Assembly (NCBI RefSeq): GCF_003201935.1
Contig: NZ_QJJL01000005.1
Location: 107,386-171,385 of the forward strand
DNA from: Loktanella sp. PT4BL
GTDB taxonomy: Bacteria; Pseudomonadota; Alphaproteobacteria; Rhodobacterales; Rhodobacteraceae
DNA length: 64,000 nucleotides
Direction of reading: 5' to 3'
This document shows positions 8,048 through 18,721 of this stretch, piece by piece. How positions within the stretch are numbered: position 1 is the stretch's first letter; every line of letters begins with the position of its first letter. The notes under the pieces were generated by a model that was not told the origin of the DNA, searched no databases, and saw only the letters and a program-made list of their open reading frames with translations. Made by a program: the position numbers and the translations under genes.

Positions 8048-11000
8048 TCAGCGGCTTGTACCGGTTGTTTGGGCGCGATGGGTGTCAGCACCGCCGCACT
8101 TGGATCATCCCAGATAATCTCGGGCGCTTTCATGCGGCGGGCCTGTCGTGACAGCGCCCAGTCGCGGGCGGCGCGGCTGCTGCGCCCCATGGAGAGTTTC
8201 GCCAAGAGTTGTGCGAACCACTGCACATAGGTCACAAACCAGACCCGCAGGGCCAGCATGGAGGGCGTGAAGACCAGCGTCAGCATTGTTGCGATACCAA
8301 GGCCAAAGACCACGGCTGTGGCCAATTGTTTCCACCAAAGCGCTGTCGGGCTGTCGATGGAATAGCCGCCGTTCATGAAATCAAGGCTGAGGCCGAACAT
8401 CATCGGGGCCAGCCCCGCCATTGTGGTGATGGTCGTCAAAAGCACAGGGCGGATGCGGTCTTCGGCTGTGCGGGTGATCGCCTCGGTTTTGGGCATATAA
8501 CGGCTGTATTCCTGATAGGTGTCGATCAGGATGATGTTGTTGTTCACCACGATGCCCGCAAGCGCCACGATACCTGTTCCCGTCATGATGATCGAGAACG
8601 GCTGATCCATCACCAGCATCCCCACCAGCGACCCGGCGGTCGACATGACCACGGCCATCAGAACAAGGATGGAGTTGTAGATGCTGTTGAACTGCGCCAG
8701 CAGGATGATGAACATCAGACCCAGCGCACCTGCAAAGGCGGTTTGCAGGAACGCGCCGGATTCGGCCTGTTCTTCCTGATCGCCCGTCCATTCCCATTCA
8801 ATGGATGCGGGCAGGGGGTTGGTGCCGAGCCAGTCCGTCAGCGCGGCAATGCGTTCGTTGGCATTGAGCGGTGTCTCCGAGATGTCGCCTGCGTCCACAA
8901 GGGCCGTCAGACGCGCAGACGTCATATCACCCAGCAGCGTCTGCACTGCATAGCGATCCATGCCGGATGCCTCGTCGCTCACGATCTGGACAACCGCGAT
9001 ATTCTCGCCGTCCATCGTCAGTGTCGTCAGCCCTGTGGCCACGCCTGCCTTGACGTCGAAATAGCGCTTCTGGTCAATGCGGTCGATCTGCGCGAGGCTT
9101 GCCACCGGCGTGCGCGTGATGAAATTCGACAGCGGTATCAGGCCCTGATTGGTCCGCACTTTCAGACTATCAAGGGTAGAGAGCACGCGGTCCTGATCTG
9201 GCAGGCGGACGCGGATTTCGATTTCCTCGTCAGAGCTGTCGACGCGCATCGTATCAAGCAGAATACCCCGCGTGACCATCTGCACCATGGCACCCACAGT
9301 CGCTACATCGGCGCCAAAGCGCCCTGCTTTTTCAACATCAACGTCGATCTGCCAGTCGATGCCGGGCAGGGGCAGGGAATCCTCGATTGTGATCAATCCC
9401 GGTGTTTGTTCAAATTGTGCGCGCGCGATGTTGGTGGCGGCAATCAGGTCGTCCCAATTGTCGCTTTTCAGGCGCAGATGCACCGGCTTGCCCGAGGCAG
9501 GGCCGCGGGATTGGGCCAGGATCTCGGTTTCGATCCCGGGGATTGTGTTGAGTTGTTCTTGCAGTTCCGCCAGCACCACATCACCGTCCAGTTCGGCGAT
9601 GCCTGCGCGGTCTTCCCATGGAATTGTCTCAAGCTGCACCTGCCCGATGGTGTCGCTGGGGGTGCTGGCGCCACTTGCGTCCGTGTTCAGCCCGCCGTCA
9701 CCGGCAAAGGCGAAAGCGGTGATCACGCCATGATGCGCGAGAACGATATCTTCAGCCTGTCGCACCAGCGCGTCTTTTTCCTCAAGTGAAAGGTTTCCGC
9801 GGGCGCGTACATAGACGATGGCCTGTTCGGGCTCGGATTCAACAAAGAATTCCACCCCATTGTTGTTGGCCCCGTAGTAGCCGAAGATCGAGATCACGGT
9901 GAAGACAACGGCCGCCACAGTGACCAGCGGCATGATCGGGTTACCTGCAACGAAATGCATGAAGTGCCCAAAGGGCGAGCGGCGGTAACCGGCTTTGATT
10001 GTTTTGGCTTCGCGTTCAATCTTGGCGGCCCCGATGGTGATCGACAATGCGAAAGCCCCCAGAAGGAAGACAATCATGCCGGGAAGGGAATCGCCCAACC
10101 CGCTTGTCTGCACCGCTTCACCGGTCAGATAGCCGGGGTTCAGCGTCAGCATCGCACCCGTGAACACGATCATAATGGCAGGCAGGACCAGTGCCGCGCG
10201 CACCACCCACGGCAGGCGGGCGCGGAGCGTGTCGGATGCATTGCCGAACATCCGGCTCATCCGGCCTGTCACGCCACCCATGACAGGCAGATAGACGAGC
10301 GCGACAACCAGCGATGCCGAGAGCACGAAGATCAGGGTGACAGGAAGCATCCCCATGAACTGCCCCGGCACACCCGGCCAGAACAGCATCGGCAGAAAGG
10401 CGCAGAGCGTCGTGGCGGTCGAGGAAATAATCGGCCAGAACATGCGCTTGGCGGCCTCGACATAGGCGTGCATCGGGCCCGTGCCCTCTTTGATGCGCTT
10501 GTCGGCATATTCAACCACCACAATGGCGCCATCCACCAGCATACCCACGGCAAGGATCAGCCCGAACATCACGATATTGGAAATCGTGATGTCCATCACG
10601 GCAAGCAGGGCGAAACACAACAGGAAGGATGTGGGAATAGCAAAGCCTACCAGCAGCGCAGGGCGCGTCCCCAAGGCGGCAAGAACGACGATCATGACCA
10701 GCGCGATTGCGGTCAGAACCGAACCTTCCAGCTGGCTGACCATTGAAGCCACATTGCGGGACTGGTCGTTCGAGGTGCCGACCTGGATCGCCTCCTGAAG
10801 CTCGGGCGACCAGCTTGCGCGTTCGGCTTCGACTGCCTCTTCAACCAATGCGGCGGTATCGATCAGGTTGAACCCTTTGCGTTTGACCACCTGCAAGGCC
10901 ACCGTGTTCACACCATTGAACCGTGCAGTGCCAAGCCGGTCTTCGAATGTCAGGCGGATCGTGGCCAGATCGCCCAGCGTGATCACGCGGTCACCGTTGG

Positions 11001-11736
11001 TTTTGACGGGCAGGTTATAGACGTCCTGTGGTTCGTCAAAAGACGAGGGGATCTTGACCGAGAACGTCCCTTGCGCGGTGTCCACCTCGCCTGCAGCGAT
11101 CAGCAGGTTGTTATTTGTCACAACACCGATCAATTCGCCTGCCGTGACGTTATAGGCTTCAAGACGGAGCGGGTCGATCACGACCTCCAGCATCTCGTCG
11201 CGCTGACCGGCAAGTCCGGCTTCAAGCACCGCATCAATTCCTTCGATGCGGTCCTGCAGGTTTTTGGCCACCCGCAACAGGGTGCGCTCGGGCACTTGAC
11301 CGGTGAGGTTCACGATCACAATCGGGAACTCAGAGAAGTTGATTTCATTGATGGAATATTGATCCGCGCCCGCAGGGAACTGCGCCTCGGCGTTGTTCAT
11401 GGCGGAACGGATGTCGGCAAGAATTTTGGTTTTGTCCCAGCCGAATTCGAACTCGAGCGCCATGCCCGCATAGCCTTCGGCGGCGGTGGCGCTCATGGAT
11501 TTCAACCCGTCGAGATCGGACAGTTCGGTCTCCATCGGTTTGACCAACAGGGTTTCACTGTCTTCGGCAGAAATACCGGGGAAGGGGACCGACACAAAGA
11601 TCGCAGGGATTTCGATATCGGGTTCACCCTCTTTGGGCAGTCCGACATAGGCCATGCCCCCCGCCAGCAGCGAGAGCGCAATAAAGGCCAGCACCATCCG
11701 CGCGCGGGCTGCGGCCCAATCAACGAGACCGGTCAT
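8044..11736 (-). CDS. RND efflux transporter, inner-membrane permease
   Basis: This 1230-residue AcrB/MexB-type proton-driven pump would extrude toxic compounds together with the adjacent adaptor. It has the first helix followed by GLPKEGEPDIEIP, the helix-4 region VGMLVDGAIVVVEYADKR with the proton-relay aspartate, and the second-half repeat GIVVNNNIILID. At 1230 residues it is about 180 longer than AcrB. Much of the excess is an insert at about residues 505-575, between helices 6 and 7, that contains two extra hydrophobic segments. It is coupled to the adaptor gene by a 4-base overlap. No outer-membrane channel gene is nearby. The substrate is unknown. Confidence 0.92.
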   Translation of the reverse strand: MTGLVDWAAARARMVLAFIALSLLAGGMAYVGLPKEGEPDIEIPAIFVSVPFPGISAEDSETLLVKPMETELSDLDGLKSMSATAAEGYAGMALEFEFGWDKTKILADIRSAMNNAEAQFPAGADQYSINEINFSEFPIVIVNLTGQVPERTLLRVAKNLQDRIEGIDAVLEAGLAGQRDEMLEVVIDPLRLEAYNVTAGELIGVVTNNNLLIAAGEVDTAQGTFSVKIPSSFDEPQDVYNLPVKTNGDRVITLGDLATIRLTFEDRLGTARFNGVNTVALQVVKRKGFNLIDTAALVEEAVEAERASWSPELQEAIQVGTSNDQSRNVASMVSQLEGSVLTAIALVMIVVLAALGTRPALLVGFAIPTSFLLCFALLAVMDITISNIVMFGLILAVGMLVDGAIVVVEYADKRIKEGTGPMHAYVEAAKRMFWPIISSTATTLCAFLPMLFWPGVPGQFMGMLPVTLIFVLSASLVVALVYLPVMGGVTGRMSRMFGNASDTLRARLPWVVRAALVLPAIMIVFTGAMLTLNPGYLTGEAVQTSGLGDSLPGMIVFLLGAFALSITIGAAKIEREAKTIKAGYRRSPFGHFMHFVAGNPIMPLVTVAAVVFTVISIFGYYGANNNGVEFFVESEPEQAIVYVRARGNLSLEEKDALVRQAEDIVLAHHGVITAFAFAGDGGLNTDASGASTPSDTIGQVQLETIPWEDRAGIAELDGDVVLAELQEQLNTIPGIETEILAQSRGPASGKPVHLRLKSDNWDDLIAATNIARAQFEQTPGLITIEDSLPLPGIDWQIDVDVEKAGRFGADVATVGAMVQMVTRGILLDTMRVDSSDEEIEIRVRLPDQDRVLSTLDSLKVRTNQGLIPLSNFITRTPVASLAQIDRIDQKRYFDVKAGVATGLTTLTMDGENIAVVQIVSDEASGMDRYAVQTLLGDMTSARLTALVDAGDISETPLNANERIAALTDWLGTNPLPASIEWEWTGDQEEQAESGAFLQTAFAGALGLMFIILLAQFNSIYNSILVLMAVVMSTAGSLVGMLVMDQPFSIIMTGTGIVALAGIVVNNNIILIDTYQEYSRYMPKTEAITRTAEDRIRPVLLTTITTMAGLAPMMFGLSLDFMNGGYSIDSPTALWWKQLATAVVFGLGIATMLTLVFTPSMLALRVWFVTYVQWFAQLLAKLSMGRSSRAARDWALSRQARRMKAPEIIWDDPSAAVLTPIAPKQPVQAAE

Positions 11737-12971
11737 CCTTTGGCATCCGTATATGTGGGTGCCACGCGCACCCCGTCGACAACAAATTCCTGACCCAACG
11801 TGATGATATCAACCGTTTCTGGCAGGTCTGTGACCCAGACACCTTCGGCAGTGTCGCGCAACAGCGTAACCGGCATGAACTTGACGATGTTATCCTCTGC
11901 CACTGTGCGCACGCCCAGCACGCCGTCATCATCCAGTGTCAGCGAGGATTGCGCGATCAGATGCGCCGTGCGCCCGTCTGAGGCCACAAGGATTTCCGCC
12001 GTCTGTCCGTCGCTGATGGCCAGATCGCTGTTCTCGACAGTGACTTCCACGCGGAATGTGCGCGTCAACTCATCAGCACTGCGCGACAGGAATGTCACGC
12101 GGCCCTGAACCTGAGCGCCGTTGGTCAAGCGTGCGCCAGCCATTGCCCCGACTGTGATCTTGGAGACATCTGTCTCTGGCACAAATCCCACCAGTTTCAC
12201 CTGATCAAGCTGGATGATTGCGGCACATGGTGCACCCGGCTGCAAGAGCGCGCCCAATTCCGCGGTGTCGGTTTCAAGCAAGCCAGAGAAGGGGGCGGTG
12301 ATCGTCAGTTTGTCAATTTCGCGTAAAGCAGAGGCAACGGCAGCCTGCGCGGACTGGATGCCCGCCTGCGCCGACGCCACACCGGAATTGGCGCGCTGCA
12401 CACCGGCTGCCGCGGCTTCCATCGCGGCCTGCGCGCTGACAAGGCGGGTTTCAGAAGCAAAACCGCCTTCCGACAACTGGCTGGCAGCGTTAAGGTTGAT
12501 TTCCGCCTCGCGCACCCGCGCGTTCGCTTCAAGCACACCGGCCTGCGCCTCTGGCACACGGCCTTCGGCCTCGGCCAGTCGTGCGCGCGCCTCGGCCAAT
12601 GACGCTTCGCGTGTGCCCGGGTCCAGCCGGCACAGAACGTCACCCGCATTCACCGATGCGCCGGCGCGCAACGGTTCCGAAATCACAAGGCCCGATGTTT
12701 CAGCAGCGACCGTGACCTTGCGTGCGGCCTCGGTGCGGCCGCGTAGGATCACAGCGCTGTCAATGGTTTGCGCCACGGAATGCATAGCAACAACACTGAC
12801 TGCGGCGGCATCCTGCACCACGCTTTCAGGGGCCGTGGCATCGGCGGTGTCCAAGACGGCTGCTTCGGGTGCGGTGGACTGGGCGACGCCGAGAAGCACA
12901 TCCCGCTCGAAAACGACCATGTAAAGGCCGGCAAGCACCAAAAGTGCCGTGATGATCGGTATCAGTTTCAT
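11733..12971 (-). CDS. RND efflux periplasmic adaptor (HlyD/AcrA family)
   Basis: This 412-residue membrane fusion protein has an N-terminal membrane anchor (residues about 4-25), then a lipoyl half-motif (ETSGLVISEPLRAGASVNAGD). A long alanine-rich coiled coil follows (about 120-210, with many EA and AQA heptad-like repeats), then the second half-motif ITAPFSGLLE and beta-barrel regions. It would bridge the permease to an outer-membrane channel. It is the first gene of the two-gene operon and its stop overlaps the permease start. The 265 bases between it and the next gene hold the promoter region; I see no clear regulator gene there. Confidence 0.9.
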   Translation of the reverse strand: MKLIPIITALLVLAGLYMVVFERDVLLGVAQSTAPEAAVLDTADATAPESVVQDAAAVSVVAMHSVAQTIDSAVILRGRTEAARKVTVAAETSGLVISEPLRAGASVNAGDVLCRLDPGTREASLAEARARLAEAEGRVPEAQAGVLEANARVREAEINLNAASQLSEGGFASETRLVSAQAAMEAAAAGVQRANSGVASAQAGIQSAQAAVASALREIDKLTITAPFSGLLETDTAELGALLQPGAPCAAIIQLDQVKLVGFVPETDVSKITVGAMAGARLTNGAQVQGRVTFLSRSADELTRTFRVEVTVENSDLAISDGQTAEILVASDGRTAHLIAQSSLTLDDDGVLGVRTVAEDNIVKFMPVTLLRDTAEGVWVTDLPETVDIITLGQEFVVDGVRVAPTYTDAKG

Positions 12972-13236
12972 CTTGTCATCTCTCTTGCGATCGATGCACG
13001 CTGTGGCGCAATGATCAGTCTGTTATCGTTACGTCCGGCCGCGGCGGTAGGATCACTTTGCCATACTAAACTGCTCAGTTCAGATTATACTGCCAATACT
13101 GTTCCGGCAAGCACCGTTTTGCGCATCAATTGCGGCTTTCACCTGCGCAAATGACGCTGGCCTCTTGTTCATCGCGCAGGCTTCACGATATGTACCCGCA
13201 AAGAGATTACAGAATTATGCAAAACTGGGGGCCAAG

Positions 13237-13893
13237 GTGAGCGACACTGACAGTTTTATCAATGAAGTCACCGAAGAAGTCCGCCGCGAAAAGCTGTTTG
13301 GCTATTTGCGCCGCTATGGCTGGATCGGTGTCGCGGCAGTCTTGCTGCTCGTGGGTGGTGCGGCCTGGAACGAGTATCGCAATGCCCAAGAGCGTGCGAC
13401 CGCACAGGCAACCGGTGATGCGATCATGGCAGCGCTGGAAGAGGCCGATCCTGCCACGCGCGCAGCCGCAATGGCCCAGATCGAGGCCGAGGGTGCGGCC
13501 GTTGCCGTCACTTTGCTTTTGCAGGCCTCCACACAGGAAGAAGCAGGCGATAATGCGGGCGCTTTGGCGACCCTGAACCGTGTTGCCGTCAATCCCGATG
13601 TGCCGGAAATGTACCGCGAACTGGCGGCTTTCAAGATGGCGATGCTGCCGGTCGAGGACATTAATACCCGCCGCATCCAGCTTGATGCATTGGCCCAGCC
13701 GGGTGAGCCGTTCCGCCTGCTGGCGCTTGAGCAGCTGGCCTATCTGTCCCTGACAGAAGGTGATATTGATGCGGGTCTGGGGTTTTTGCGTCAGATTGAG
13801 GAAGACGCCGGTGTGACTCGCGGCTTGCGCGAGCGTGTCCAGAGCCTCATGGTGGCACTGGGCGAACCCATGCCCGACCCTGTTAGCCAGTAA
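13237..13893 (+). CDS. YfgM-like tetratricopeptide-repeat membrane protein
   Basis: This 218-residue protein has a short cytoplasmic N-terminus (SDTDSFINEVTEEVRREKLF), one membrane helix (GWIGVAAVLLLVGGAAWNEY, residues about 28-48) and a periplasmic helical-repeat domain. This layout and the position directly before bamB and der match YfgM-type proteins, which work with the SecYEG/PpiD periplasmic chaperone network in enterobacteria. GTG at 13237 is chosen because the conserved SDTDSFINEV start follows it; the upstream ATG at 13165 would add 24 unlikely residues. Function is inferred from synteny and topology. Confidence 0.85.
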   Translation: MSDTDSFINEVTEEVRREKLFGYLRRYGWIGVAAVLLLVGGAAWNEYRNAQERATAQATGDAIMAALEEADPATRAAAMAQIEAEGAAVAVTLLLQASTQEEAGDNAGALATLNRVAVNPDVPEMYRELAAFKMAMLPVEDINTRRIQLDALAQPGEPFRLLALEQLAYLSLTEGDIDAGLGFLRQIEEDAGVTRGLRERVQSLMVALGEPMPDPVSQ

Positions 13894-13914
13894 AGCGCAG
13901 ATTGGATCTGACCC

Positions 13915-15213
13915 GTGACCTTAAGAGTAACCATCACCGCAGCGATCAGCCTCGTTCTTTTGGCGGCATGCGGCGACGATGATGTGATCCTGCCCGGTGA
14001 CCGTTTCGATATCCGTGGGCAGACCGTTCTGGCCAATGAAAGCCGCCCTGTGGCACTGCCTGCAGCACAGGTGAATGCCGACTGGACACACCGGAACGGC
14101 AGCCCCAGCCATACGATCACGCATCCGGCACTCGGTCCGAGCCTGAGCCCGCTGTTTTCGGTGGATATCGGCGAGGGCGACAGCAGACGCGCGCGGATGA
14201 CATCGCACCCTGTTGTGGCAAACGGGATCATCTACACGGTTGATGCACGTGCCCTTGTGACAGCGACATCTGTTGATGGTGGCAATATCTGGACCCGTGA
14301 TCTGACGCCTACGCGCGACAATGCGACGGATGCCTCCGGCGGGGGCATTTCTGTCGGCGGCGGGCGTGTTTACGTCACCACCGGTTTCGGTGAAATCACG
14401 GCCCTTGATGCGGCTACGGGTGCTGAAATCTGGGTGCAGGACCTTGATGCACCCGCAAATGCCGCACCCACACTGCAGGGCGATCTGGTTTATGTCGTGG
14501 CCCGCGACAGTACCGCATGGGCGCTTGATGTGACCAATGGCCGGATCCGCTGGCAGCGCTCCGGTGCGCCGTCCACCGCGAATTTCGCGGGCGGGGCATC
14601 GCCTGCAGTCAGCGGCGAATATGTTGTATTTCCGTTTCCATCGGGTGAGGTGCTCGCTACCTATCCCCGTGGCGGGCTGACACGGTGGTCTTCGGTTGTG
14701 ACCGGTGACCGTTTGGGCAGTGCCTCGGCCGTTATCAATGATATTTCGGGCGATCCGGTGATTGTGGGCAATCGCGTCTATATCGGCAACTTTGGGGGCC
14801 GCACCGCCGCCTTTGATCTGCGCGATGGCGCGCGCGTGTGGACGGCAACCGAAGGGTCGCTGAGCCCTGTCTGGGTTGTCGGTGATGCCGTGTTCCTGAT
14901 CAACGATGTCAATGAGCTGGTGCGTCTGGATGCAAACTCCGGCAGCCCCGTTTGGCGTGTGCCGTTGCCGGTGCTTGAGGACGGTGCGAACCCGCGACGC
15001 GAAAGACGTATCTTCACGCACTACGGCCCTGTTCTGGCCGGTGGTCGACTGATTGTCACCTCATCTGACGGGCAGATCCGGCAGTTTGATCCCGCATCTG
15101 GTGCATCCTTGGGGCAGCTTGCCTTGCCGGGCGGCGCGGCCTCTGGGCCTGTTGTGGCTGGCCGGACGCTCTATGTGCTAAGCAAAGACGGTCAATTGCA
15201 CGCTTTCCGTTAG
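13915..15213 (+). CDS. bamB: BamB-like outer-membrane assembly lipoprotein (PQQ beta-propeller)
   Basis: This 432-residue protein has a lipoprotein signal ending in LVLLAAC (lipobox, Cys near residue 19) and repeated propeller blades with the pattern VTAxDxxTGxxxW, for example ITALDAATGAEIWVQDL and WALDVTNGRIRWQ. BamB is the propeller lipoprotein of the beta-barrel assembly machinery. The GTG start gives a standard signal peptide. It lies 21 bases after the yfgM-like gene and about 50 bases before der, the same order as in enterobacteria, which supports the assignment. Confidence 0.9.
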   Translation: MTLRVTITAAISLVLLAACGDDDVILPGDRFDIRGQTVLANESRPVALPAAQVNADWTHRNGSPSHTITHPALGPSLSPLFSVDIGEGDSRRARMTSHPVVANGIIYTVDARALVTATSVDGGNIWTRDLTPTRDNATDASGGGISVGGGRVYVTTGFGEITALDAATGAEIWVQDLDAPANAAPTLQGDLVYVVARDSTAWALDVTNGRIRWQRSGAPSTANFAGGASPAVSGEYVVFPFPSGEVLATYPRGGLTRWSSVVTGDRLGSASAVINDISGDPVIVGNRVYIGNFGGRTAAFDLRDGARVWTATEGSLSPVWVVGDAVFLINDVNELVRLDANSGSPVWRVPLPVLEDGANPRRERRIFTHYGPVLAGGRLIVTSSDGQIRQFDPASGASLGQLALPGGAASGPVVAGRTLYVLSKDGQLHAFR

Positions 15214-15262
15214 GCGCGCGTTGGTGTAAGCGCGCAAGCGTAGACCGTCAGGAGCTGACAAA

Positions 15263-16714
15263 ATGACCTTTACCCTCGCAATTGTGGGCCGTCCGAATGT
15301 GGGCAAATCCACCTTGTTCAACCGTCTGGTGGGCAAGAAACTGGCCTTGGTCGATGACCAGCCGGGGGTAACGCGTGATTTGCGCGAAGGTGAGGGGCGG
15401 ATTGCCGATCTGCGCTTTACCGTGATCGACAGCGCAGGTTTGGAAGAAGCGACAGACGACAGCCTTCAAGGCCGGATGCGCCGCCTGACCGAACGTGCCG
15501 TGGAAATGGCTGATGTCTGTCTTTTCATGATCGACGCCCGCGCCGGTGTTCTGCCTGCGGATGAGGTGTTCGCCGATATTCTGCGCAAGAAAAACGCCAA
15601 TGTGATTCTGGCTGCCAACAAGGGCGAAGGCAAAGCCGCCGACGCCACCATTCTTGAGGCCTATGCGCTGGGTCTGGGCGAGCCGATCCGCATGTCCGCC
15701 GAACACGGCGAGGGCATGGGCGAGTTGATGGACGCGCTGCGCCCGATTGCCGAGGCGCATGAGGAAAAAGCTGCCGCCGACGCGCCCGAGATTGATGTCG
15801 ACGTGGGCGAGGATGACGAGGATGCGCCGCGTATCCCGACCCGCGCCAAGCCTTTGCAGATTGCCGTGGTAGGCCGCCCGAATGCGGGTAAATCCACGCT
15901 GATCAACAAGATTATCGGCGAAGAACGCCTTTTGACAGGTCCCGAAGCAGGGATCACCCGCGACGCAATTTCTGTTCTGCAGGACTGGGGCGGGGTGCCA
16001 ATGCGGATTTTTGACACCGCAGGGATGCGCAAAAAAGCCAAGGTGCAGGAAAAGCTGGAAAAGCTGTCCGTGTCCGACGGTCTGCGTGCTGTGAAATTTG
16101 CCGAAGTCGTGGTGGTTCTGCTTGATGTCGAAATCCCCTTCGAGCAGCAGGATTTGCGCATCGCCGATCTGGCCGAACGTGAAGGTCGTGCTGTTGTCGT
16201 GGCCATCAACAAATGGGACGTCGAGGACGAAAAGCAGACCAAGCTGAAGGAATTGCGCGAAAGCTTTGAACGGCTTTTGCCGCAACTGCGCGGTGCGCCT
16301 CTAGTGACCGTTTCCGCTAAGACCGGCAAAGGGCTTGACCGTTTGCAGCAGGCCATCATGCGCGCCCATGAGGTCTGGAACCGCCGTATTTCAACCGCGC
16401 AACTGAACCGTTGGCTGACGGGGATGCTGGAACAGCACCCGCCACCCGCACCGGGCGGCAAGCGGATCAAGATGCGCTATATGACCCAAGTGAAAACGCG
16501 TCCGCCTGCGTTTGTTGTGATGACATCTCATCCTGATCTGATGCCGGAAAGCTATAAGCGTTATCTTGTCAATGGCTTACGCGTTGACTTTGATATGCCG
16601 GGCACGCCGATCCGCCTCTATTTGCGCGATCAGGGCGACAAGAATCCGTATAAGGACAAGAAGTCCTCGCAGCCGTCGCGCCTGTCAAAGCATCTCAAGA
16701 AGGGGTCAAGCTGA
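15263..16714 (+). CDS. der: Ribosome biogenesis GTPase Der
   Basis: This 483-residue protein has two tandem GTPase domains: G1 motifs GRPNVGKST near residue 8 and GRPNAGKST near residue 205, each followed by a DTAG- or DSAG-type G3, and NKWD as the second G4. A C-terminal KH-like domain starts after the VSAKTGKG motif. Der is an essential factor for 50S subunit maturation. A charged acidic linker ([12 protein letters not shown]) joins the two G domains. The last 20 bases overlap the convergent TspO-like gene. Confidence 0.97.
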   Translation: MTFTLAIVGRPNVGKSTLFNRLVGKKLALVDDQPGVTRDLREGEGRIADLRFTVIDSAGLEEATDDSLQGRMRRLTERAVEMADVCLFMIDARAGVLPADEVFADILRKKNANVILAANKGEGKAADATILEAYALGLGEPIRMSAEHGEGMGELMDALRPIAEAHEEKAAADAPEIDVDVGEDDEDAPRIPTRAKPLQIAVVGRPNAGKSTLINKIIGEERLLTGPEAGITRDAISVLQDWGGVPMRIFDTAGMRKKAKVQEKLEKLSVSDGLRAVKFAEVVVVLLDVEIPFEQQDLRIADLAEREGRAVVVAINKWDVEDEKQTKLKELRESFERLLPQLRGAPLVTVSAKTGKGLDRLQQAIMRAHEVWNRRISTAQLNRWLTGMLEQHPPPAPGGKRIKMRYMTQVKTRPPAFVVMTSHPDLMPESYKRYLVNGLRVDFDMPGTPIRLYLRDQGDKNPYKDKKSSQPSRLSKHLKKGSS

Positions 16715-17408
16715 CCCGCATTCTGGCGATCAGCCCCAGCAGGATGACCACGCCGATGGCCGCCAGCGCCGATACGGTCCAGTTTGCTGCGCCATTGGCC
16801 ACGATAATTCCAACCAACGCCCAGATCACGGTCAGCGCATAGGCGGGTGATTTGACGCGGGTCAGGACGGCGACTGCAACGATCAAGGCACCGGTGATGC
16901 CGATATAGGCCCAGCCTTGCGCTGCGGGGCCGATGCCATAGCCTGCGGCGGTGCTGCCCAGCGACACGAAAGACGCCGCTGTCAGCCAGCCCGCATAGAT
17001 ACCCACCGGCACCCGAAAGAACCAACGGTGCTTGCGCGGTGCGCGCAAGAGCGCCGCAATCGCGGCAGTGGCCATGACGAAGATCAGGATTGTCGCCCAG
17101 ATTGCACTTTCGTTGGCCACAGCAAGCCACGGTGTGCCTACCGCAAGGCTGATGATCAGCGGCGGGCGGGCGTAATTCCACTCGGCACTATCGGCCCGTT
17201 TGATCATCCCGTAGACGGCTGACACCACGAGCCAGCCATAGATCAGCCCCCAGATCGCAAAGGCATAGCCTTCGGGCTGGACCGGCGGGTCAATCTGCGG
17301 AACGGGCAGTTGGTCTTCACGAAACCCGCTGAACGGTCTGGTGAGCGCAGGGGACACCACAAAAGTGACCGTAACGAGTAGGGTGAGGATCGCGTATATG
17401 TTTTTCAT
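16695..17408 (-). CDS. TspO/MBR-like tryptophan-rich membrane protein
   Basis: This is a 237-residue integral membrane protein with about six hydrophobic helices and tryptophans scattered through them ([30 protein letters not shown]). The pattern [10 protein letters not shown] followed later by a second W-rich helix pair is that of the tryptophan-rich sensory protein group related to TspO. It is longer than classical TspO (about 160 residues), with an extra terminal helix. In Rhodobacter, TspO modulates oxygen and tetrapyrrole regulation; whether this longer form does so is unknown. Its 3' end overlaps der by 20 bases in convergent orientation. Confidence 0.7.
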   Translation of the reverse strand: MKNIYAILTLLVTVTFVVSPALTRPFSGFREDQLPVPQIDPPVQPEGYAFAIWGLIYGWLVVSAVYGMIKRADSAEWNYARPPLIISLAVGTPWLAVANESAIWATILIFVMATAAIAALLRAPRKHRWFFRVPVGIYAGWLTAASFVSLGSTAAGYGIGPAAQGWAYIGITGALIVAVAVLTRVKSPAYALTVIWALVGIIVANGAANWTVSALAAIGVVILLGLIARMRVSLTPS

Positions 17409-17524
17409 GTCCCTGTTATCCTCTGTCTGCTGATGGAGTGCTACCCAAAAAACCGGTTACATCCCGGACTTGCCTACAACCGATCCTTGCGCCAGCATTC
17501 ACTTATTCAATTCAGGAGATTGCC

Positions 17525-18721
17525 ATGAAACGCATTGCGATTTTTTGTGACGGGACTTGGAACCGCCATGATGCTGTGAACCCCACGAATGTGGTGCGCA
17601 TGGCGCAGGCGGTCAAACACACGGCGGATGACGGGCGCAAACAGCAGGTGTTTTATGTGCTGGGCGTCGGGGCCGGACGCGGATCGAACGCGGTCGCGCG
17701 GTGGCTGGATCGTTTCGCGGGTGGTGCATTGGGTTGGGGCCTGATCGAGAATATCGAGGACGCCTATCGCGCTTTGGTTTTCTGCTATGAACCGGGGGAC
17801 GAGATTTTCATTTTCGGATTTTCGCGCGGGGCCTATACGGCGCGGTCATTGGCCGGACTACTGCGCTCTTGCGGGATCCCGCCGCGCGAAAATGTGGGCC
17901 GTATCGGCGAGGCAATCCGGCGCTACCGGTCGCGTTCCAAGGACACCAAACCGGATGATCCGGCAAGCTTTGCGTGGCGCCGCGATTTTGCGCCCTACAC
18001 GGCGACAAGCCAACTCGAATGGAACTGGCGGCAAAAGACAAAGCCGGGCCTCTGTGTAAACCTGACGATCAAATATCTTGGCGTCTGGGATACGGTCGGC
18101 GCGCTGGGGGTGCCGGGCTATTGGGCCGCAGCACCACTCTTCAACAAAAGGCACCAGTTCCACGATGCGGACCTGTCACGCACGGTGCTTTCGGCCCGCC
18201 ACGCCGTCGCGATTGACGAGCAGCGCCGGACATTTGCGCCGGCTCTTTGGTCAGACAAGCTGGACCGCATGAACCGGACGGCGCTGGGACTGGACGCGGA
18301 GACAAGTCTGGATCCTGCCACCCGCGCGGACTGGCCCTACCGGCAGGAATGGTTCCCGGGTGATCATGGATCAGTCGGGGGCGGGGGCGACCGGTTGGGG
18401 CTCTCGGCATTCGCGTTTGACTGGGTCGCAGAAGGGGCGCAAAGGGCGGAACTGTGCATGGACAGCGCGAAACTGGCGCAGGTCCGTGAGGGGCGCAACA
18501 TCCGCGAGGCACTGGTCAATCAGTCCCGTTTGGGATTGTTGGCCCGCGTGATGCGGTTGCGCCCTTTCGATCGCGACGGGCCGACGCGTGTGGTGGATGT
18601 GAGCCAGACGGCGATTGACCGGATCGCATGTGATCCGGCCTATCAGCCCAAGACGCTCGCAAAAGTCCTGCCAAAACTGCAAGAGACCCTCACAAAGGAC
18701 GATCTCTTGCCGCCGCGCTAG
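17525..18721 (+). CDS. DUF2235 alpha/beta-hydrolase (Tle1-like lipase domain)
   Basis: This 398-residue protein is a DUF2235 domain over most of its length. It opens [11 protein letters not shown], carries the nucleophile elbow [14 protein letters not shown] (GxSxG, serine near residue 103) and later [12 protein letters not shown] and HAVAIDE. DUF2235 includes type VI secretion phospholipase effectors (Tle1), but many members occur without any secretion system. None is visible here and there is no immunity-like neighbour, so a housekeeping hydrolase is as likely. ATG at 17525 with AGGAG seven bases upstream is chosen over the longer frame from 17438. Confidence 0.88.
   Translation: MKRIAIFCDGTWNRHDAVNPTNVVRMAQAVKHTADDGRKQQVFYVLGVGAGRGSNAVARWLDRFAGGALGWGLIENIEDAYRALVFCYEPGDEIFIFGFSRGAYTARSLAGLLRSCGIPPRENVGRIGEAIRRYRSRSKDTKPDDPASFAWRRDFAPYTATSQLEWNWRQKTKPGLCVNLTIKYLGVWDTVGALGVPGYWAAAPLFNKRHQFHDADLSRTVLSARHAVAIDEQRRTFAPALWSDKLDRMNRTALGLDAETSLDPATRADWPYRQEWFPGDHGSVGGGGDRLGLSAFAFDWVAEGAQRAELCMDSAKLAQVREGRNIREALVNQSRLGLLARVMRLRPFDRDGPTRVVDVSQTAIDRIACDPAYQPKTLAKVLPKLQETLTKDDLLPPR

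Noticed and set aside
8209..9789. Long open frame (526 codons) on the plus strand inside the RND permease
   Set aside because: It is antisense to a clear RND gene, is rich in His/Gln/Arg typical of shadow frames in high-GC DNA, and has no recognisable domain.
13165..13236. N-terminal extension of the yfgM-like gene from ATG 13165
   Set aside because: The conserved family start lies at the GTG 13237, and the extension is basic and unlike the rest.
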